A DNA stretch of 42,193 bases, taken from the IMG/VR virus record IMGVR_UViG_3300031753_000017, positions 1-42,193 of that record; one strand, 5' to 3'. Positions 31,301-39,303 of this stretch are shown here, in pieces (positions within the stretch are counted from its first letter, which is position 1; each line of letters starts with the position of its first letter). The notes beneath the pieces were generated by a model. That model saw only the letters and a list, made by a program, of their open reading frames with translations. It was not told where the DNA came from and ran no database searches. The position numbers and the translations under genes are program-made. The stretch is from a virus.

Positions 31301-33845
31301 CGGGAGGCAGAAGCTCAGGTTTGCCGTCCTCGCCGATGGTGGGCTTTCCGTTCTCGTCGATCTTCGGCGGTCTGGAGTTTGCGCGGCGCCCGGCGGCAAC
31401 CTCGGCATCGCGCCAGTCCTCGTGCGCCTTGAGCGCCTGCTCGAACGTCTCGCCAGTCTTGCCGGTAATGGCGAAACCGCCGAGCCCCTTCGCGGCCATC
31501 TCCTCGTTGGCCTTCTTTAGGACGCTTTCAAGCTCGCCCTCGTGTTCCACGTGGAACGAAAAGCCGCCGCCGACGCGGGCCAGGTCGGTTGCGCCAGTCT
31601 TGGATAGCGCGTTTGCTGCGGCCCGCGGGAGCAGGTCGCCGGCGCCCTCGCCAAGCTCCGTGTTGACGGACTTCTGCCCCTCGGCCTCCGCGTAGACCGT
31701 CAACGGCTTGTCCGGCGGCGCGGGGGTGAGCTTCGCCGCGCGCTCGTTCGGCAGGCCGGTGTTTGGGTCCCGGTAGGCCTCCTCGGCCAGCTTGGCGGTT
31801 GTCTTGGACGGCGTGAGTTCCTCGAGTTGTCGAGTGCGCTCCGGGGCCGAAGTGATGTGCGCCAGCTGTCTCAGCGCCTCCGTCGCTGGCGCCGAGCCAT
31901 TCTTGCCCTCGATGATGAGCCGGTGGATCTTTCCCTCCCTGGCTGCGTCGCCCACGCCGATGCCACGCTTCAGTGCCTGGGCCGCAGTGAACTCGCTGAC
32001 CAGCTTGCTGATCTGGTTGGCCTCGGCCTCGGTCCGACCGGCGGCCAGCACCTGGTCCTTGATGGCCTGTCGGACGATATCCTTCTCCTCCTCGAACTGT
32101 GGCCCCCGCTCCTTCGCCGCCTGCTCGAGTTGTGCCTGGACGTCCTTTTGCGCCTCCGACCGTTCGCGCATCGTAGCCGTACCTGGCGCAGTCCTGGTGT
32201 CCTCCAGCAGCCCAGCGGCGTGCTCGGTGCCGGCGATGTGGGTCAGGTAGTCGGCCTTGCTGATGGTGATGTCGCCGCCGGTGCGGCTGGCCTCCTCATA
32301 GGAGTCAGACGCGCCCGCCTTGGCCGCCTGCTCCATCGGGTTCAGCTTCTTGCTCTGGAAATACTCGTTCCAGCGCTCGACGGGGAAGGACACTGTTGGC
32401 GGATCAAAGGCGCCAGATATGCCGAGCCTCCTTCCCGTCTCCTGCCATGTCGCCGGCTGGCCCTTGAACTCCGGTTCGCGAGCGGGTGGCGCCCGGTCTG
32501 GATCCTTGCGGTTGAGGTGGTTTACCAACTCCTTGAACGACTCCGGGGCCTCCGTGCGCAGCGTCGACGCCGCGGCGCTGTCGGCGTCGTGCGCGAACAG
32601 CCCAAGGCGCGCGAGGTCCACGCTCTCCGGCGACTGGAGCCACCCTTTCGGCGAGTAATTCCACAGCTCGCCCGCCTTGCCGACGCCGTGGGCGATGGTC
32701 GGGATGGCCTCGCCCAGGACGCCGTGGAGCACCGCCCCGCCCTGGAAGCCGTGCCAAAACGACTCCCACGGCGCCTCGTTCTCGTTGGTGTTGATGAGGG
32801 CGCTGATTCCCCCCATCTCGACGCCGGCACCAAGGTGACGGGCCGCAAGGGCAGCGGCCTTCTGGGCGACCAGCTGTGAGCCTTTGGGCGCCAGCCACGG
32901 GCCGATCTCGACGGTTGACGCAGCCCGCGCTGCCGCCCACTCCGCTGACGTTCCGTATTTCTCCGCCAAGCCAACGCCGGGGGCCATGAACCACGGCAGG
33001 GCGTCGACGGCGAAGTTGACGCCGTAGGCCCCCCAGTTGCCGAGGCTGGACACCAGTGCGCGCTCGGCGAGGTCGCGGTCCTCCTGTGGCGTCTTCCGGT
33101 AGGCTTGCTCACCGAGGACCGCAGAGAGCAGCCTGCGCTGGGTAATTTCCGTGGCTTCGTCCGAGCCGCCGCTCAGGTAGTTCTTGGCGATGAACTTGGC
33201 GGTGCCGTAGGGGTCGGTCGACGGCATCCCGTTCGCGTCGGTGATGCCGGACAGCGCCGTGAGCGAGCGGCCGAAGTCCTCCACCTCGTCAGCGGCGAAG
33301 CGCTGGGCCTTCTGGACGCCGGGGGTGATGACGTTCTGAAACGCGCTGCCGATGGCGTGCAGGAGAGGCGATGTCTTCGTCGACTCGTCAGCCCAGCGCT
33401 TGAACGCGCCCATGTTGGCCGACTCGCCGCCCTCCTTGAGCAGCCGCTGCGTCTCCTGGCGCAACTGGTTCGCCCACTCCAGCCGCTGGAGCCGCTCGTG
33501 CTCCGCGGGTGTGTCGCGCAGCATCGCCTGAACCCGCGGGTTCTCGGTCAGGAACTTGGCCAGGACCGGGGCCCGCTGCGCCAGCAGCTCCCAGTTGACC
33601 GCCCCGGCGCCGACGGCCTTGCGCACGCCATCCATGTTCTCGGCCACTAGGTCTGGGTCGAGTCCGGCCGCCTTGCTGTAGTTGAGCACGTCGGCCTGCA
33701 GGCGCGGCTCGAGGTCGGAGTGCTCATGGCGGAAGGCGAGGAGCTTGCCGGCGGCGGGCGCTGGGTCGGTCGGCGCGTCCTCCGGCAGGTCGTCGAACTT
33801 CGGCGCTGGGGGCGCGTCCTCCGGCAGGTCGTCGAACGAGGCCAT
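25371..33845 (-). CDS. Giant polyvalent ejection/internal virion protein, 2824 aa
   Basis: This one gene takes 20% of the genome. It begins with the repeated FDDLPEDAP tag. Domains seen: two degenerate GGDEF-like regions (about 705-790, GGGFSF in place of GGDEF at about 758; about 910-1010, HGDT at about 958), a Gly-rich linker (about 1030-1075), an ADP-ribosyltransferase-like motif HGSPHDFENF (H1199) with YGWGLYFA at about 1221, and a zincin HEIGHA (H1535, H1539). A long helical region follows, with a hydrophobic stretch late in the C-terminal third. Large polyvalent proteins of this kind are carried in virions and injected into the host. The position after the internal virion proteins fits T7 gp16-like ejection. 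It starts right after the upstream stop. Confidence 0.85.
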   Translation of the reverse strand: MASFDDLPEDAPPAPKFDDLPEDAPTDPAPAAGKLLAFRHEHSDLEPRLQADVLNYSKAAGLDPDLVAENMDGVRKAVGAGAVNWELLAQRAPVLAKFLTENPRVQAMLRDTPAEHERLQRLEWANQLRQETQRLLKEGGESANMGAFKRWADESTKTSPLLHAIGSAFQNVITPGVQKAQRFAADEVEDFGRSLTALSGITDANGMPSTDPYGTAKFIAKNYLSGGSDEATEITQRRLLSAVLGEQAYRKTPQEDRDLAERALVSSLGNWGAYGVNFAVDALPWFMAPGVGLAEKYGTSAEWAAARAASTVEIGPWLAPKGSQLVAQKAAALAARHLGAGVEMGGISALINTNENEAPWESFWHGFQGGAVLHGVLGEAIPTIAHGVGKAGELWNYSPKGWLQSPESVDLARLGLFAHDADSAAASTLRTEAPESFKELVNHLNRKDPDRAPPAREPEFKGQPATWQETGRRLGISGAFDPPTVSFPVERWNEYFQSKKLNPMEQAAKAGASDSYEEASRTGGDITISKADYLTHIAGTEHAAGLLEDTRTAPGTATMRERSEAQKDVQAQLEQAAKERGPQFEEEKDIVRQAIKDQVLAAGRTEAEANQISKLVSEFTAAQALKRGIGVGDAAREGKIHRLIIEGKNGSAPATEALRQLAHITSAPERTRQLEELTPSKTTAKLAEEAYRDPNTGLPNERAAKLTPAPPDKPLTVYAEAEGQKSVNTELGEGAGDLLPRAAANALSKTGATDLARVGGGFSFHVEHEGELESVLKKANEEMAAKGLGGFAITGKTGETFEQALKAHEDWRDAEVAAGRRANSRPPKIDENGKPTIGEDGKPELLPPEKPKGIKGEMKDIVWPTEKPAVAMPPHLTEQFEPMGTRQRVERAYVEPEGVYNLAGRQALTRKANQAIMDVARFDEINKTHGREVGDAVISAIKKLAADMGGTDITISHLHGDTLVGEHDDPALLGRWVARFEERLKNEGVQVTVDGKPETIRLGLHYGVGKLGEAGRELEHAEADLQRRKKLPKPGRVPGAPEGGGSEGGAADRGGAGGAPPSVGQGGRGGGRVAAPAGYGGEERAAYLDAVDSTQKWIDGLRSRKAQTQEYFDYLTGSSDTRPATPRDIEQDVNARIGVGVREGEEQFAATAHEERPLAGPRRFGEEPSALKKARLGRQLPAGEFAGLNYRQLEQGAWHGSPHDFENFSLHAIGTGEGHQTYGWGLYFAGEKAVAEHYRHALTGSAPLQIFGKFPSPDDPVLGAIASGLEIEMARPGADALGAIRNVKADVERSIAHYDERIAKTSPQFVGTIENYSKTRERYVKQRDILDAMKPEDIKTPPRGSLYGVELPEHGELLDYDKPISEQSEQVRAAADALVKEHSGYPANEVERGGKPPPYPSASGEPYQGFATLADANGSEFYDYLVEKTGSPQAASEALRAAGVPGLKYLDQGSRAKGEGTHNYVIWDDRRISITSKLHQEPLGNIEGKPATFKPEEDDTGPRGSIVLEPNPTTGSPDWYRIRLSATADKSTLLHEIGHALSWSMHELATSAAAPEGMRADYKNLLDWMGYDSPEARAAENLERDTIGRKGPEAGEGEAARAQEIAAKEEKFSHAFEMYALEGRSPGKRLSRVFSTLRRWMLSIYKGGLSDIEEQYRANYGHAVLLSDEVRGIFDRMLSHDDALKKARADSGITEPDISKMSPSEREELQRAKADSQASAEMEMAAEAKKQQTAIEADRETFRDAAEKQLDSDPRYRAWNFLQNGAVPDGAAEALTHEGKPVKLNRADFVERFGPEAAAKMPPGSLKKGGAPVDAVSTALGFESPESMKEQLTKLEPRDAAIERLAQQQIDAKYGPEAKRLAESAMSAAHNDDELNAAVLENRAKAKELNPAAAARAQLLDPKLERGSVERLVGEQYVEQIDPEKYARAERKQAQLAAKLEGKGDHEGAAEAREKRILNKMLYMESRDQRLALEAAEDSFSNVSDRVRGSLGKADPAYRDVHDAILAAVGLGNSPPDGSATLDHMLDVAERAGQDMDFDVDAVRKLLARPKEWRGSLTVDEANNVVDAVTNIRAAAKASLETEAAGRLETRAALNARLIERVKSRPELPLPAEQRSNRGLAEKSRLFAQSADAMLQDLETIAFSLDGGNTGPWHEVLVDTYKAKRDIAVGLTEQTMKPLEDAFERLPKDIRRKMSEPVDLGGLPTTMLPSGKRLVDNRTRSTLWSMLLNWGSEGNRQRLADGRKWDRGIIEQKLGQLTKSELDFLQLTLNQVNGLYSPMADVHERETGLRPKKVEAEPIHLRLSDGSTWDGAGGYHPAKYDKRGSDVGRKQFAEDAKSVADVFPDAYYRPGISASFSKKRAAAVTDQPIDLSWNIVGNHISQVIHDIAYRGYVKDLANIFLDPQVKAALDEHWGEGYSADLIPRLQRLAGQQVLSMPEGPGGMLEKATSALKGPYAVHAVGWSLKSALGVTTDSLMGIVSGRVRPDYLATSLAKYWVPFKGTTMREQALANSSELRFRDSTHDNNIMKLTSSFADGATGLKSVYRSVADTAFYLHQVVDRMTGTATFDAKLRQSLDEGMSLDEARSAANAAVAEVLPSLDPHEKPAILTDKRGLGALIFMYSYTSKLYNINRRAAEAMYLAAHGASSDGLTAGRAAAGLAGTMLGTVLVDGIVSSILRGRGPGKDEEWGHWTLNRLLLTVPETIPLIGDARSGLGALLEGKHMHFQTLPGLEFAENGINKLVDKLHDKETPESLNAFWKTAESMAGFLSDPLFASVHYLGGLDTGESEPRGPFDVAGGAIYGQTKKRRENPLTMIQDAVSGGRE
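30572..30829 (-). CDS. Possible overprinted 85-codon gene inside the giant gene
   Basis: A second frame starts at ATG 30829, with GGGG eight bases upstream, and reads a balanced hydrophilic protein: polar N-terminus, YLSLDEFLALPKGAVVKVVQP core and a charged helix (EEERAERRRRWAREDAAEEELLRRR). By hand count about 75 of 85 codons end in G or C, against roughly half in the main frame over the same bases, where the giant protein is a Gly-rich linker. That bias suggests the alternate frame is, or once was, translated. The alternative is a pair of compensating frameshifts in the giant gene. Function unknown. Confidence 0.4.
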   Translation of the reverse strand: MESENSGKQDANSNTPKQTSNGERSYLSLDEFLALPKGAVVKVVQPTEEERAERRRRWAREDAAEEELLRRRAMAAKSGPPTSTQ

Positions 33846-35594
33846 CTACTGCGCCGCCTGGTTGGGGTCCTTGACCGCCTCGCCGTTCGGGCCGCGGATG
33901 TACCAGACGCCGCCGGAGAGCTTGCGGGTGGGTTTTGGCGCGGCAGCCGGTGCAGTCTTGGAGATCTCCGGCTCGCGCTCGAACTTCGGCTTGGCAGTGA
34001 ATGGAATCTCAACGCCGCCGATCGTTGATTTCTCCATCCCCATCTTCTCGGAGAACGCGGCCTTGGTTTCCTTGTCGGTCGGTCCCCTGCCGCTGTTGTC
34101 GTCGTGGTGGTTGATGAACCAAAGCGTCATGTCGGATTCGAGGCGCTTCGCCCTGTCCGGCGAGTAGTGCATCTCCGCCGCCCGGGCCTTGGCCTCATCC
34201 TTCAGCCTGCCGAGCGTTTCGCCTTGGCCTTTGTCGTAGAGGTCTTTGATCTTCTTCTGGTCGAGCTGGAGTTGCGGCATCCACTTCTGCGGATCGACAT
34301 CGGGGAACGCGGCCGACAAGTCCGCATCCTTGGCCTCCTGCGGGTCCATCAGCCGGAGCTTCGCTGACGCTGCTTCGTACTCGTCTTTCTGCTGCTGCCG
34401 AGCCAGCGTGCGCTTGTGAAGGTCGCTCGTTTGCTCGGCGTTGTAGTCGGTGCGGATTCGCTTCTTGATGGCCTCGGCGCGGGTCCACAACTTGTCCTGC
34501 CCGGCCTTGGTGAGGCTGTCGTAGTCGGTCGTGCCCATGACCTTCTCGATGTGCCCGCCGTTGGCCTCGATGATTTTGCCGAGCCCACCCATGGTCTGTT
34601 CTTCGTTGTGCAGCACGGCGCGGTTGTGGTCGGCGACGATCTGATTCGCCTCCTTCTGGATGGCCTCGTGCAGCGGCCCGAACGGCACGGCGCGGATTCT
34701 GTTGTTGGCGTCCACTTCGTCCATCAGGCCGCCCTGGAGAGTTTTCACGCCGGCCAGCGCCTTCTCGGCCTGGACGCCAACGCTCGAGCCCTTCAGCGCT
34801 TCGTTGATTTTCTTCTGGTAATCCTCCAGCGCGGTCCCCAACTTGTCGCGCACGGTCGCCCCGCCGCCGGTATCGCTGGCGATGTAGTCCATCGCTCCGG
34901 CCACGTTCGGGCCGCCAGTGCCGTCTGGGTTGTACGGTCGATTCAGGTACCCATCAAGCGCTTTGCTGTACGCCTTGCGCTCGAACTCGTTGATCTTGGC
35001 CTTCACGCCGTCGTTGGTGTAGCCCTGGTCGTGACCCCAGTAGAGCGCGAGCGGACCGCGGGCCGCATTGACGTGCATCGCCACGTTCGCCTGGCTGTTG
35101 TCCCTGGCGATGGACTCAAGCGCGAGAGTCTCTTGCGCCGCCGCATTCGATTCATGCACCGCCCGAATCTGCTGCGCGGAATGGTCCTCGGCAATCCGGT
35201 TGGCCGCCTCGACGATGGGACCGGCGCGCTGCTGGAATATCCGCTTCTGGAGGTCGCTGGAGAGCCCGTCGAGCGTCTTCTGGTAGTCGTCGTTGACGCC
35301 CTGGCGCACCGGCGCGGTGTCCATTGCGTCCTTGCCGCGGGCGACGAGGAAGCCAGTCTTGGGGTCGTGCAGCCGCGTCTCGATGTTCTTCTGAAGCTCC
35401 AGCTGCGCGTCAGCCACCCTGAAGGCGTCTTGTCGCTCGCGCTCGCGGGTGGCGAACTGCATCCCGACCGCCCCGGTGCGCTGGAGCGCGTCGCCGACCT
35501 GGGCGCCGAATGAGTCCGGGCCAGGCGCTGGCTGGAACGGCGTCGGGCGGACGTTCGGCGAGACGTCCGGCAATTCGAGGGCGGGGACCTTCAT
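33846..35594 (-). CDS. Internal virion protein (core/ejection protein), 582 aa
   Basis: MKVPALELPDVSPNVRPTPFQPAPG opens a long helical, Gln/Asp/Lys-rich protein with FGAQVGDALQRTGAVGMQFATRERERQDAFRVADAQLELQ near the start, typical of T7 gp15-like and other podovirus internal core proteins. It is probably part of the core above the portal and is ejected to span the envelope. ATG 35594 overlaps the upstream stop; the larger in-frame extension upstream lies inside the neighbouring gene and is ignored. The family assignment is by size, order and helical build. Confidence 0.75.
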   Translation of the reverse strand: MKVPALELPDVSPNVRPTPFQPAPGPDSFGAQVGDALQRTGAVGMQFATRERERQDAFRVADAQLELQKNIETRLHDPKTGFLVARGKDAMDTAPVRQGVNDDYQKTLDGLSSDLQKRIFQQRAGPIVEAANRIAEDHSAQQIRAVHESNAAAQETLALESIARDNSQANVAMHVNAARGPLALYWGHDQGYTNDGVKAKINEFERKAYSKALDGYLNRPYNPDGTGGPNVAGAMDYIASDTGGGATVRDKLGTALEDYQKKINEALKGSSVGVQAEKALAGVKTLQGGLMDEVDANNRIRAVPFGPLHEAIQKEANQIVADHNRAVLHNEEQTMGGLGKIIEANGGHIEKVMGTTDYDSLTKAGQDKLWTRAEAIKKRIRTDYNAEQTSDLHKRTLARQQQKDEYEAASAKLRLMDPQEAKDADLSAAFPDVDPQKWMPQLQLDQKKIKDLYDKGQGETLGRLKDEAKARAAEMHYSPDRAKRLESDMTLWFINHHDDNSGRGPTDKETKAAFSEKMGMEKSTIGGVEIPFTAKPKFEREPEISKTAPAAAPKPTRKLSGGVWYIRGPNGEAVKDPNQAAQ

Positions 35595-36157
35595 GCGAGC
35601 CCCGCCGCCTTCGCGTCCTGAATCGAGCCGGGTTGCGCCAGCGCCTGCTGCTTCTTGTTCAGCCCGTTGAAGCCGCCCGAGTAGTCGAGGAGTCCGCTGG
35701 CGATGCCGGTGGCCCCGGTGAGCAGCGTCGACCCGGCGCTGAAGTCCGCCGCCTGCTTCGCGTACTGCGCGCGCTGGACGCCGGCTTGAGCCTCCTGCGT
35801 CATCCCCCACGCTTCCCGCGCGGCGTTGTTGTGGATGGTGGTTGCGTCCATGCCGGTGATGAATCCGGTGTCGGCCATGACGTCGAGCGGGGAGCCCTTG
35901 TTCGCCACCACGCCGGAGGCTCCGTAAGCCGCGCGTTCCTTGCCGAGCAACTCTGAGCCTCGCGCGGTGGTGATGGCCGCCTGGTAGTTGCCGCGCTCCA
36001 TGGCCGACTGCGCTGCGGCCCGGGCAATAAGCCCGTTCTGCCGCGCCACCTCGAGTCCGGCGGCGCCGGCCTGGGCCTCGCCTACGGCCTTGGTCGCAGC
36101 CCCGGCGATGGATGCGCCGACGCCGATGGCCATGGAGATGGTGGCCGGCTCACACAT
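35591..36157 (-). CDS. Internal virion protein, T7 gp14-like, 188 aa
   Basis: MCEPATISMAIGVGASIAGAA is the usual start of T7 gp14-like proteins, with a hydrophobic Gly/Ala-rich segment. Then come long Ala/Gln-rich helices (GLEVARQNGLIARAAAQSAMERGNYQAA, AREAWGMTQEAQAGVQRAQYAKQA) and a second hydrophobic Gly-rich stretch (STLLTGATGIASGLL). T7 gp14 makes the outer-membrane pore through which DNA is injected; an equivalent role is inferred here. ATG 36157 overlaps the upstream stop by 8 bases. Confidence 0.75.
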   Translation of the reverse strand: MCEPATISMAIGVGASIAGAATKAVGEAQAGAAGLEVARQNGLIARAAAQSAMERGNYQAAITTARGSELLGKERAAYGASGVVANKGSPLDVMADTGFITGMDATTIHNNAAREAWGMTQEAQAGVQRAQYAKQAADFSAGSTLLTGATGIASGLLDYSGGFNGLNKKQQALAQPGSIQDAKAAGLA

Positions 36158-36617
36158 CCGGAGCCCTCAGGACGATGACGTGGAACGGTAGGCCGGCCAC
36201 ACCGAACGGTGCCGGGTCCAGTACCTCGAACCCCAGCCACTTCGCCCAGCGCAGCGCCTTGGTGTAGCGGGCGTCGACGGCGTTCAGTAGGACTCGCCAA
36301 TGCTGGAGCAGTCGTCGGACCTCCGCGCGGCACTTGCGCAGGAAGAACAGCGCCCACTTCTCCAGCGCCTTGGCGGTGAGCATCCACACCACCGCGGCGC
36401 CGTCGAGGATGTTCAGCGGGGCCACCCCCCACACCGCCAACACCTCGCCGTCGACGACCGCCGCGAATGTCTCGTGGCTCAAGCCAAACGACGTCAGGAC
36501 GGCGTCTTTGGGCGTGTAGCCGCCGGAGGCCAACACCTCCGCGGCGTCGGCCTCGCGCATGTTCAACGCCACAGCTAGGCAGTCCTCTTCTGTGGCGTCG
36601 CGGAGCTCAAACGTCAT
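36150..36617 (-). CDS. T7 gp13-like / GNAT-type virion assembly protein, 155 aa
   Basis: MTFELRDATEEDCLAVALNMREADAAEVLASG resembles gp13-type proteins of T7-like phages, a divergent acetyltransferase-like fold; AAVVDGEVLAVWGVAPL and VVWMLTAKALEKW fit the following strands. The position between tail tube B and gp14-like genes is exactly that of gp13 in T7, where the protein is needed for internal core assembly but is not in the mature virion. ATG 36617 overlaps the tail tube B stop by 11 bases. Confidence 0.7.
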   Translation of the reverse strand: MTFELRDATEEDCLAVALNMREADAAEVLASGGYTPKDAVLTSFGLSHETFAAVVDGEVLAVWGVAPLNILDGAAVVWMLTAKALEKWALFFLRKCRAEVRRLLQHWRVLLNAVDARYTKALRWAKWLGFEVLDPAPFGVAGLPFHVIVLRAPDV

Positions 36618-39300
36618 TACCAAGCTCCACCTGGCGGGTGATGCCGATGATTTCGACGGGCAGCGGATCCTTCTGCTGAATGAACACCCGGCCGTCCTGC
36701 TCCCAGTCGCCACCGATGGGGATGATGGCCTGACCCGACGCTGCGCCCGGCGGGTTGTATGAGTCCGACACCTGGCGCTGAACGTACGGCCGAAGGTGCG
36801 CAGGGTCGCGCCCAGCGTAGATGCCGCGGGTGCCGATGAAGTCCACCACCACCTGGCGTACGTTCTTACGCTTGGTCCGGAGCTCCGCGGCTGGCGAGGC
36901 CAGGTCCAAGTCTTGGATGTCGGAGTAGAACGGGATGCCGGCGATGATGGCGTACGGCCCGGTGAAACCGGGGCCGTCCGGATATCTGTCGGAGACGTCG
37001 ATGGTGCCGGCCTGCGAGACGGTATATGGGCCGACGACGTTCCCGTCGATCACCGCCATGACGACTTGCCCGGCGAGGTGCGAGAACCCAGGAATGACCG
37101 TGGCCCCTCCGGCCAGGACGGTCTTGGCGCAGTCCAGGAACGGCGGCGTCTGCGTCGACAGCTGAGCCAGAACGCGCGTCCCCATCAGCTCGATGTACCT
37201 GAGAATGGCCCCACCGCTGCTCGGAACGACTCGCTGCACCACCGCGTACACGTCGTCAGTCCCGGTGACTGAGTTTGGGACCGAGCAGACAGACTCGAAG
37301 GCGTTCTTGCCCGGGAATCCAGGCGGCAGCAGCGCGGCCGTTGGGTTGTCGCTCGGCAGTGATGTGGTGTGCCACGACCATGCCCACACGTCATGGTCCC
37401 GCACGTACGCAAGCGAGAGCAGGACGCCGTCGCTTCGCACCGCCCAGATGGTCGAGTAGGGCTCGCGCTGGTAGCACCAGTCGACGATTGAGAAGCCCTC
37501 GAACAGGTGCCGCGCCAGAATGGTAAGGTCGTTGGCGTGGTAGGCGTTTCGGAGCACGTCGAACGCGGTCTCGATGACTCCTGCGCCGAGCGACTTGACA
37601 TATAGCGCGGTGTCGCCGACGAGCAGCGGGTCCAGCCACGAGGCGCCGATTTCGGACTGCTTGCGCGCCACGATGTCGGAGCGCGTCACGGGGCCGCCCT
37701 GGCTGCCGGTCACCGCCCACAGGCCGCCGGTGGTAAAGATGAGCATCTGCTCCTTGGTGAGGATGGATCGAATGGCCTCGCGCGCGCGGCTTGCCAGCTG
37801 GAACTCAAACTCATCGCTGTCGACGCCAGGAGTGTGAACGTCGAAGTTCGAGAAGTCTCCGACCTTGGAACCGAACAGCCAGCCGGGTCGCGAGAAGGTG
37901 TTGGCGAACAGACGCCGCTGCTCGAAGAACGAGACCACCGACGGGTTCTCCGTGGTCAGCAACGAGCCATCGGCCTTGAACAGCTTGAACGGGTTGCGGC
38001 CCTGCGGCGGCCCGGAGGCAAAGTCTGGGTCGTCGCCGTAGTCAACGAAACTCCGGTCCGTGGTGGTGCCGAGTAGGCCCATGGTTCCTGGCACGCCCGC
38101 GTAGACGTTGTTGGCCACGAGGTTCCATCCTGGGTCGGCCTCGGCGCCGTCTTGGTTGTGCCAGCTGAGCAGTTGCGGTCCGAACGGGCCGACCCAATGC
38201 GTCGGGTTGTTTGGCGGCAGATCCACGGACACCGGGTCGTCTGCAATGCAAACCCAGTAGCGCGGCTCGGCCCCAGGGATGGTTACGATACTGCCCGGGT
38301 TCGCCGTGTAGGCGCCCTGGAAGGCCCAGTACGGGCAATTCTCTGGATAGAACGTGTACGGAGAGCGCGGGAACTGGAACGGAAGCGTCGTCCCGGCGCC
38401 CCTGCCGTGACCGACCCCTCCGACCACCGTCCACACGCCAGGGTTGGTCAGCGGCCACTGACCCGTGCTGTTGCCGCCGCTAGTGTTCTGGAAAATAAGG
38501 TTGTTGTAGTCGGTCCTGACGTAGGCGTTTGCCGCATAGGTTGCCCCGTGCGTCCAGAGCGCGAATGGACCGCGCGCATCGCCGTCACCAAAGACGCCGG
38601 ACTTGGTCACCGCCACCGGCGCCGACTCAAACACGACTCCATTCCTGTTGCCGGAGTTGTAGCGGCCGACCTCCGTAATCTGGTACTGCCACTTCTTGGA
38701 GTCCACCGGCGCCGGTGCTCCGTAGCGCGAGACGCCGGAGGCGTTCGATGAGAGTTGGTTGTCGGCCACGCCCAATGGCCCCTGCGCTTTGTAGCCGCCC
38801 CCGCCGTCGTCGCCGAGGTAGTGCGGTTGCGGCGGGTCAAATGCAATGCCGAGCAAGGTCCACGACGAGTCGTTGCCGCCCCATGTCAGTTCCAGCGGCA
38901 GGTAGTTCTGATGCACCAGCGTCATGACGTTGCCCTGCTGGGCGTACTTGATTTGAAACAGGTCTCCGTTCAGGTAGGCGGTGGCAATTTCGACGTACGC
39001 TGAACCACCGCCTCCGCCGCCGGTGTGCGCAGTCCGGTAGATACGCATGTAGAGCGCGCCAAGCTCGATGATGTACGAGGTGTTTTCGTCAATGATGAAC
39101 GGAATGATGCGCGTTGGGCCAGCGTACTTGGCCGAAGCGAAAAACGTAGTCCCCACCCGATTCAGCGCCCGCCCCTGCGGCGTAATGACGAAGTTCCGGC
39201 AACGCGCGAGCCCCACCGCGTACTTGGCCAAGTCGCTCCGCCCGTACAGCGACGGGGAGAGCTCGCCACCAGCGAAGCTTGCCTGGCGGATGCTCGGCAC
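36607..39300 (-). CDS. Tail tubular protein B-like (tail nozzle), 897 aa
   Basis: The N-terminus RQASFAGGELSPSLYGRSDLAKYAVGLARCRNFVITPQGRALNRVGTTF is the signature of gp12/tail-nozzle proteins of podoviruses (GGE.SP...GR.DL..Y..G...C.NF...PQG....R.G). The length is normal for the family. A long strand-rich body follows. It extends the tail below the adaptor ring and holds the tailspikes. GTG 39300 starts just after the tail tube A stop. Confidence 0.9.
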   Translation of the reverse strand: MPSIRQASFAGGELSPSLYGRSDLAKYAVGLARCRNFVITPQGRALNRVGTTFFASAKYAGPTRIIPFIIDENTSYIIELGALYMRIYRTAHTGGGGGGSAYVEIATAYLNGDLFQIKYAQQGNVMTLVHQNYLPLELTWGGNDSSWTLLGIAFDPPQPHYLGDDGGGGYKAQGPLGVADNQLSSNASGVSRYGAPAPVDSKKWQYQITEVGRYNSGNRNGVVFESAPVAVTKSGVFGDGDARGPFALWTHGATYAANAYVRTDYNNLIFQNTSGGNSTGQWPLTNPGVWTVVGGVGHGRGAGTTLPFQFPRSPYTFYPENCPYWAFQGAYTANPGSIVTIPGAEPRYWVCIADDPVSVDLPPNNPTHWVGPFGPQLLSWHNQDGAEADPGWNLVANNVYAGVPGTMGLLGTTTDRSFVDYGDDPDFASGPPQGRNPFKLFKADGSLLTTENPSVVSFFEQRRLFANTFSRPGWLFGSKVGDFSNFDVHTPGVDSDEFEFQLASRAREAIRSILTKEQMLIFTTGGLWAVTGSQGGPVTRSDIVARKQSEIGASWLDPLLVGDTALYVKSLGAGVIETAFDVLRNAYHANDLTILARHLFEGFSIVDWCYQREPYSTIWAVRSDGVLLSLAYVRDHDVWAWSWHTTSLPSDNPTAALLPPGFPGKNAFESVCSVPNSVTGTDDVYAVVQRVVPSSGGAILRYIELMGTRVLAQLSTQTPPFLDCAKTVLAGGATVIPGFSHLAGQVVMAVIDGNVVGPYTVSQAGTIDVSDRYPDGPGFTGPYAIIAGIPFYSDIQDLDLASPAAELRTKRKNVRQVVVDFIGTRGIYAGRDPAHLRPYVQRQVSDSYNPPGAASGQAIIPIGGDWEQDGRVFIQQKDPLPVEIIGITRQVELGNDV

Positions 39301-39303
39301 GGC

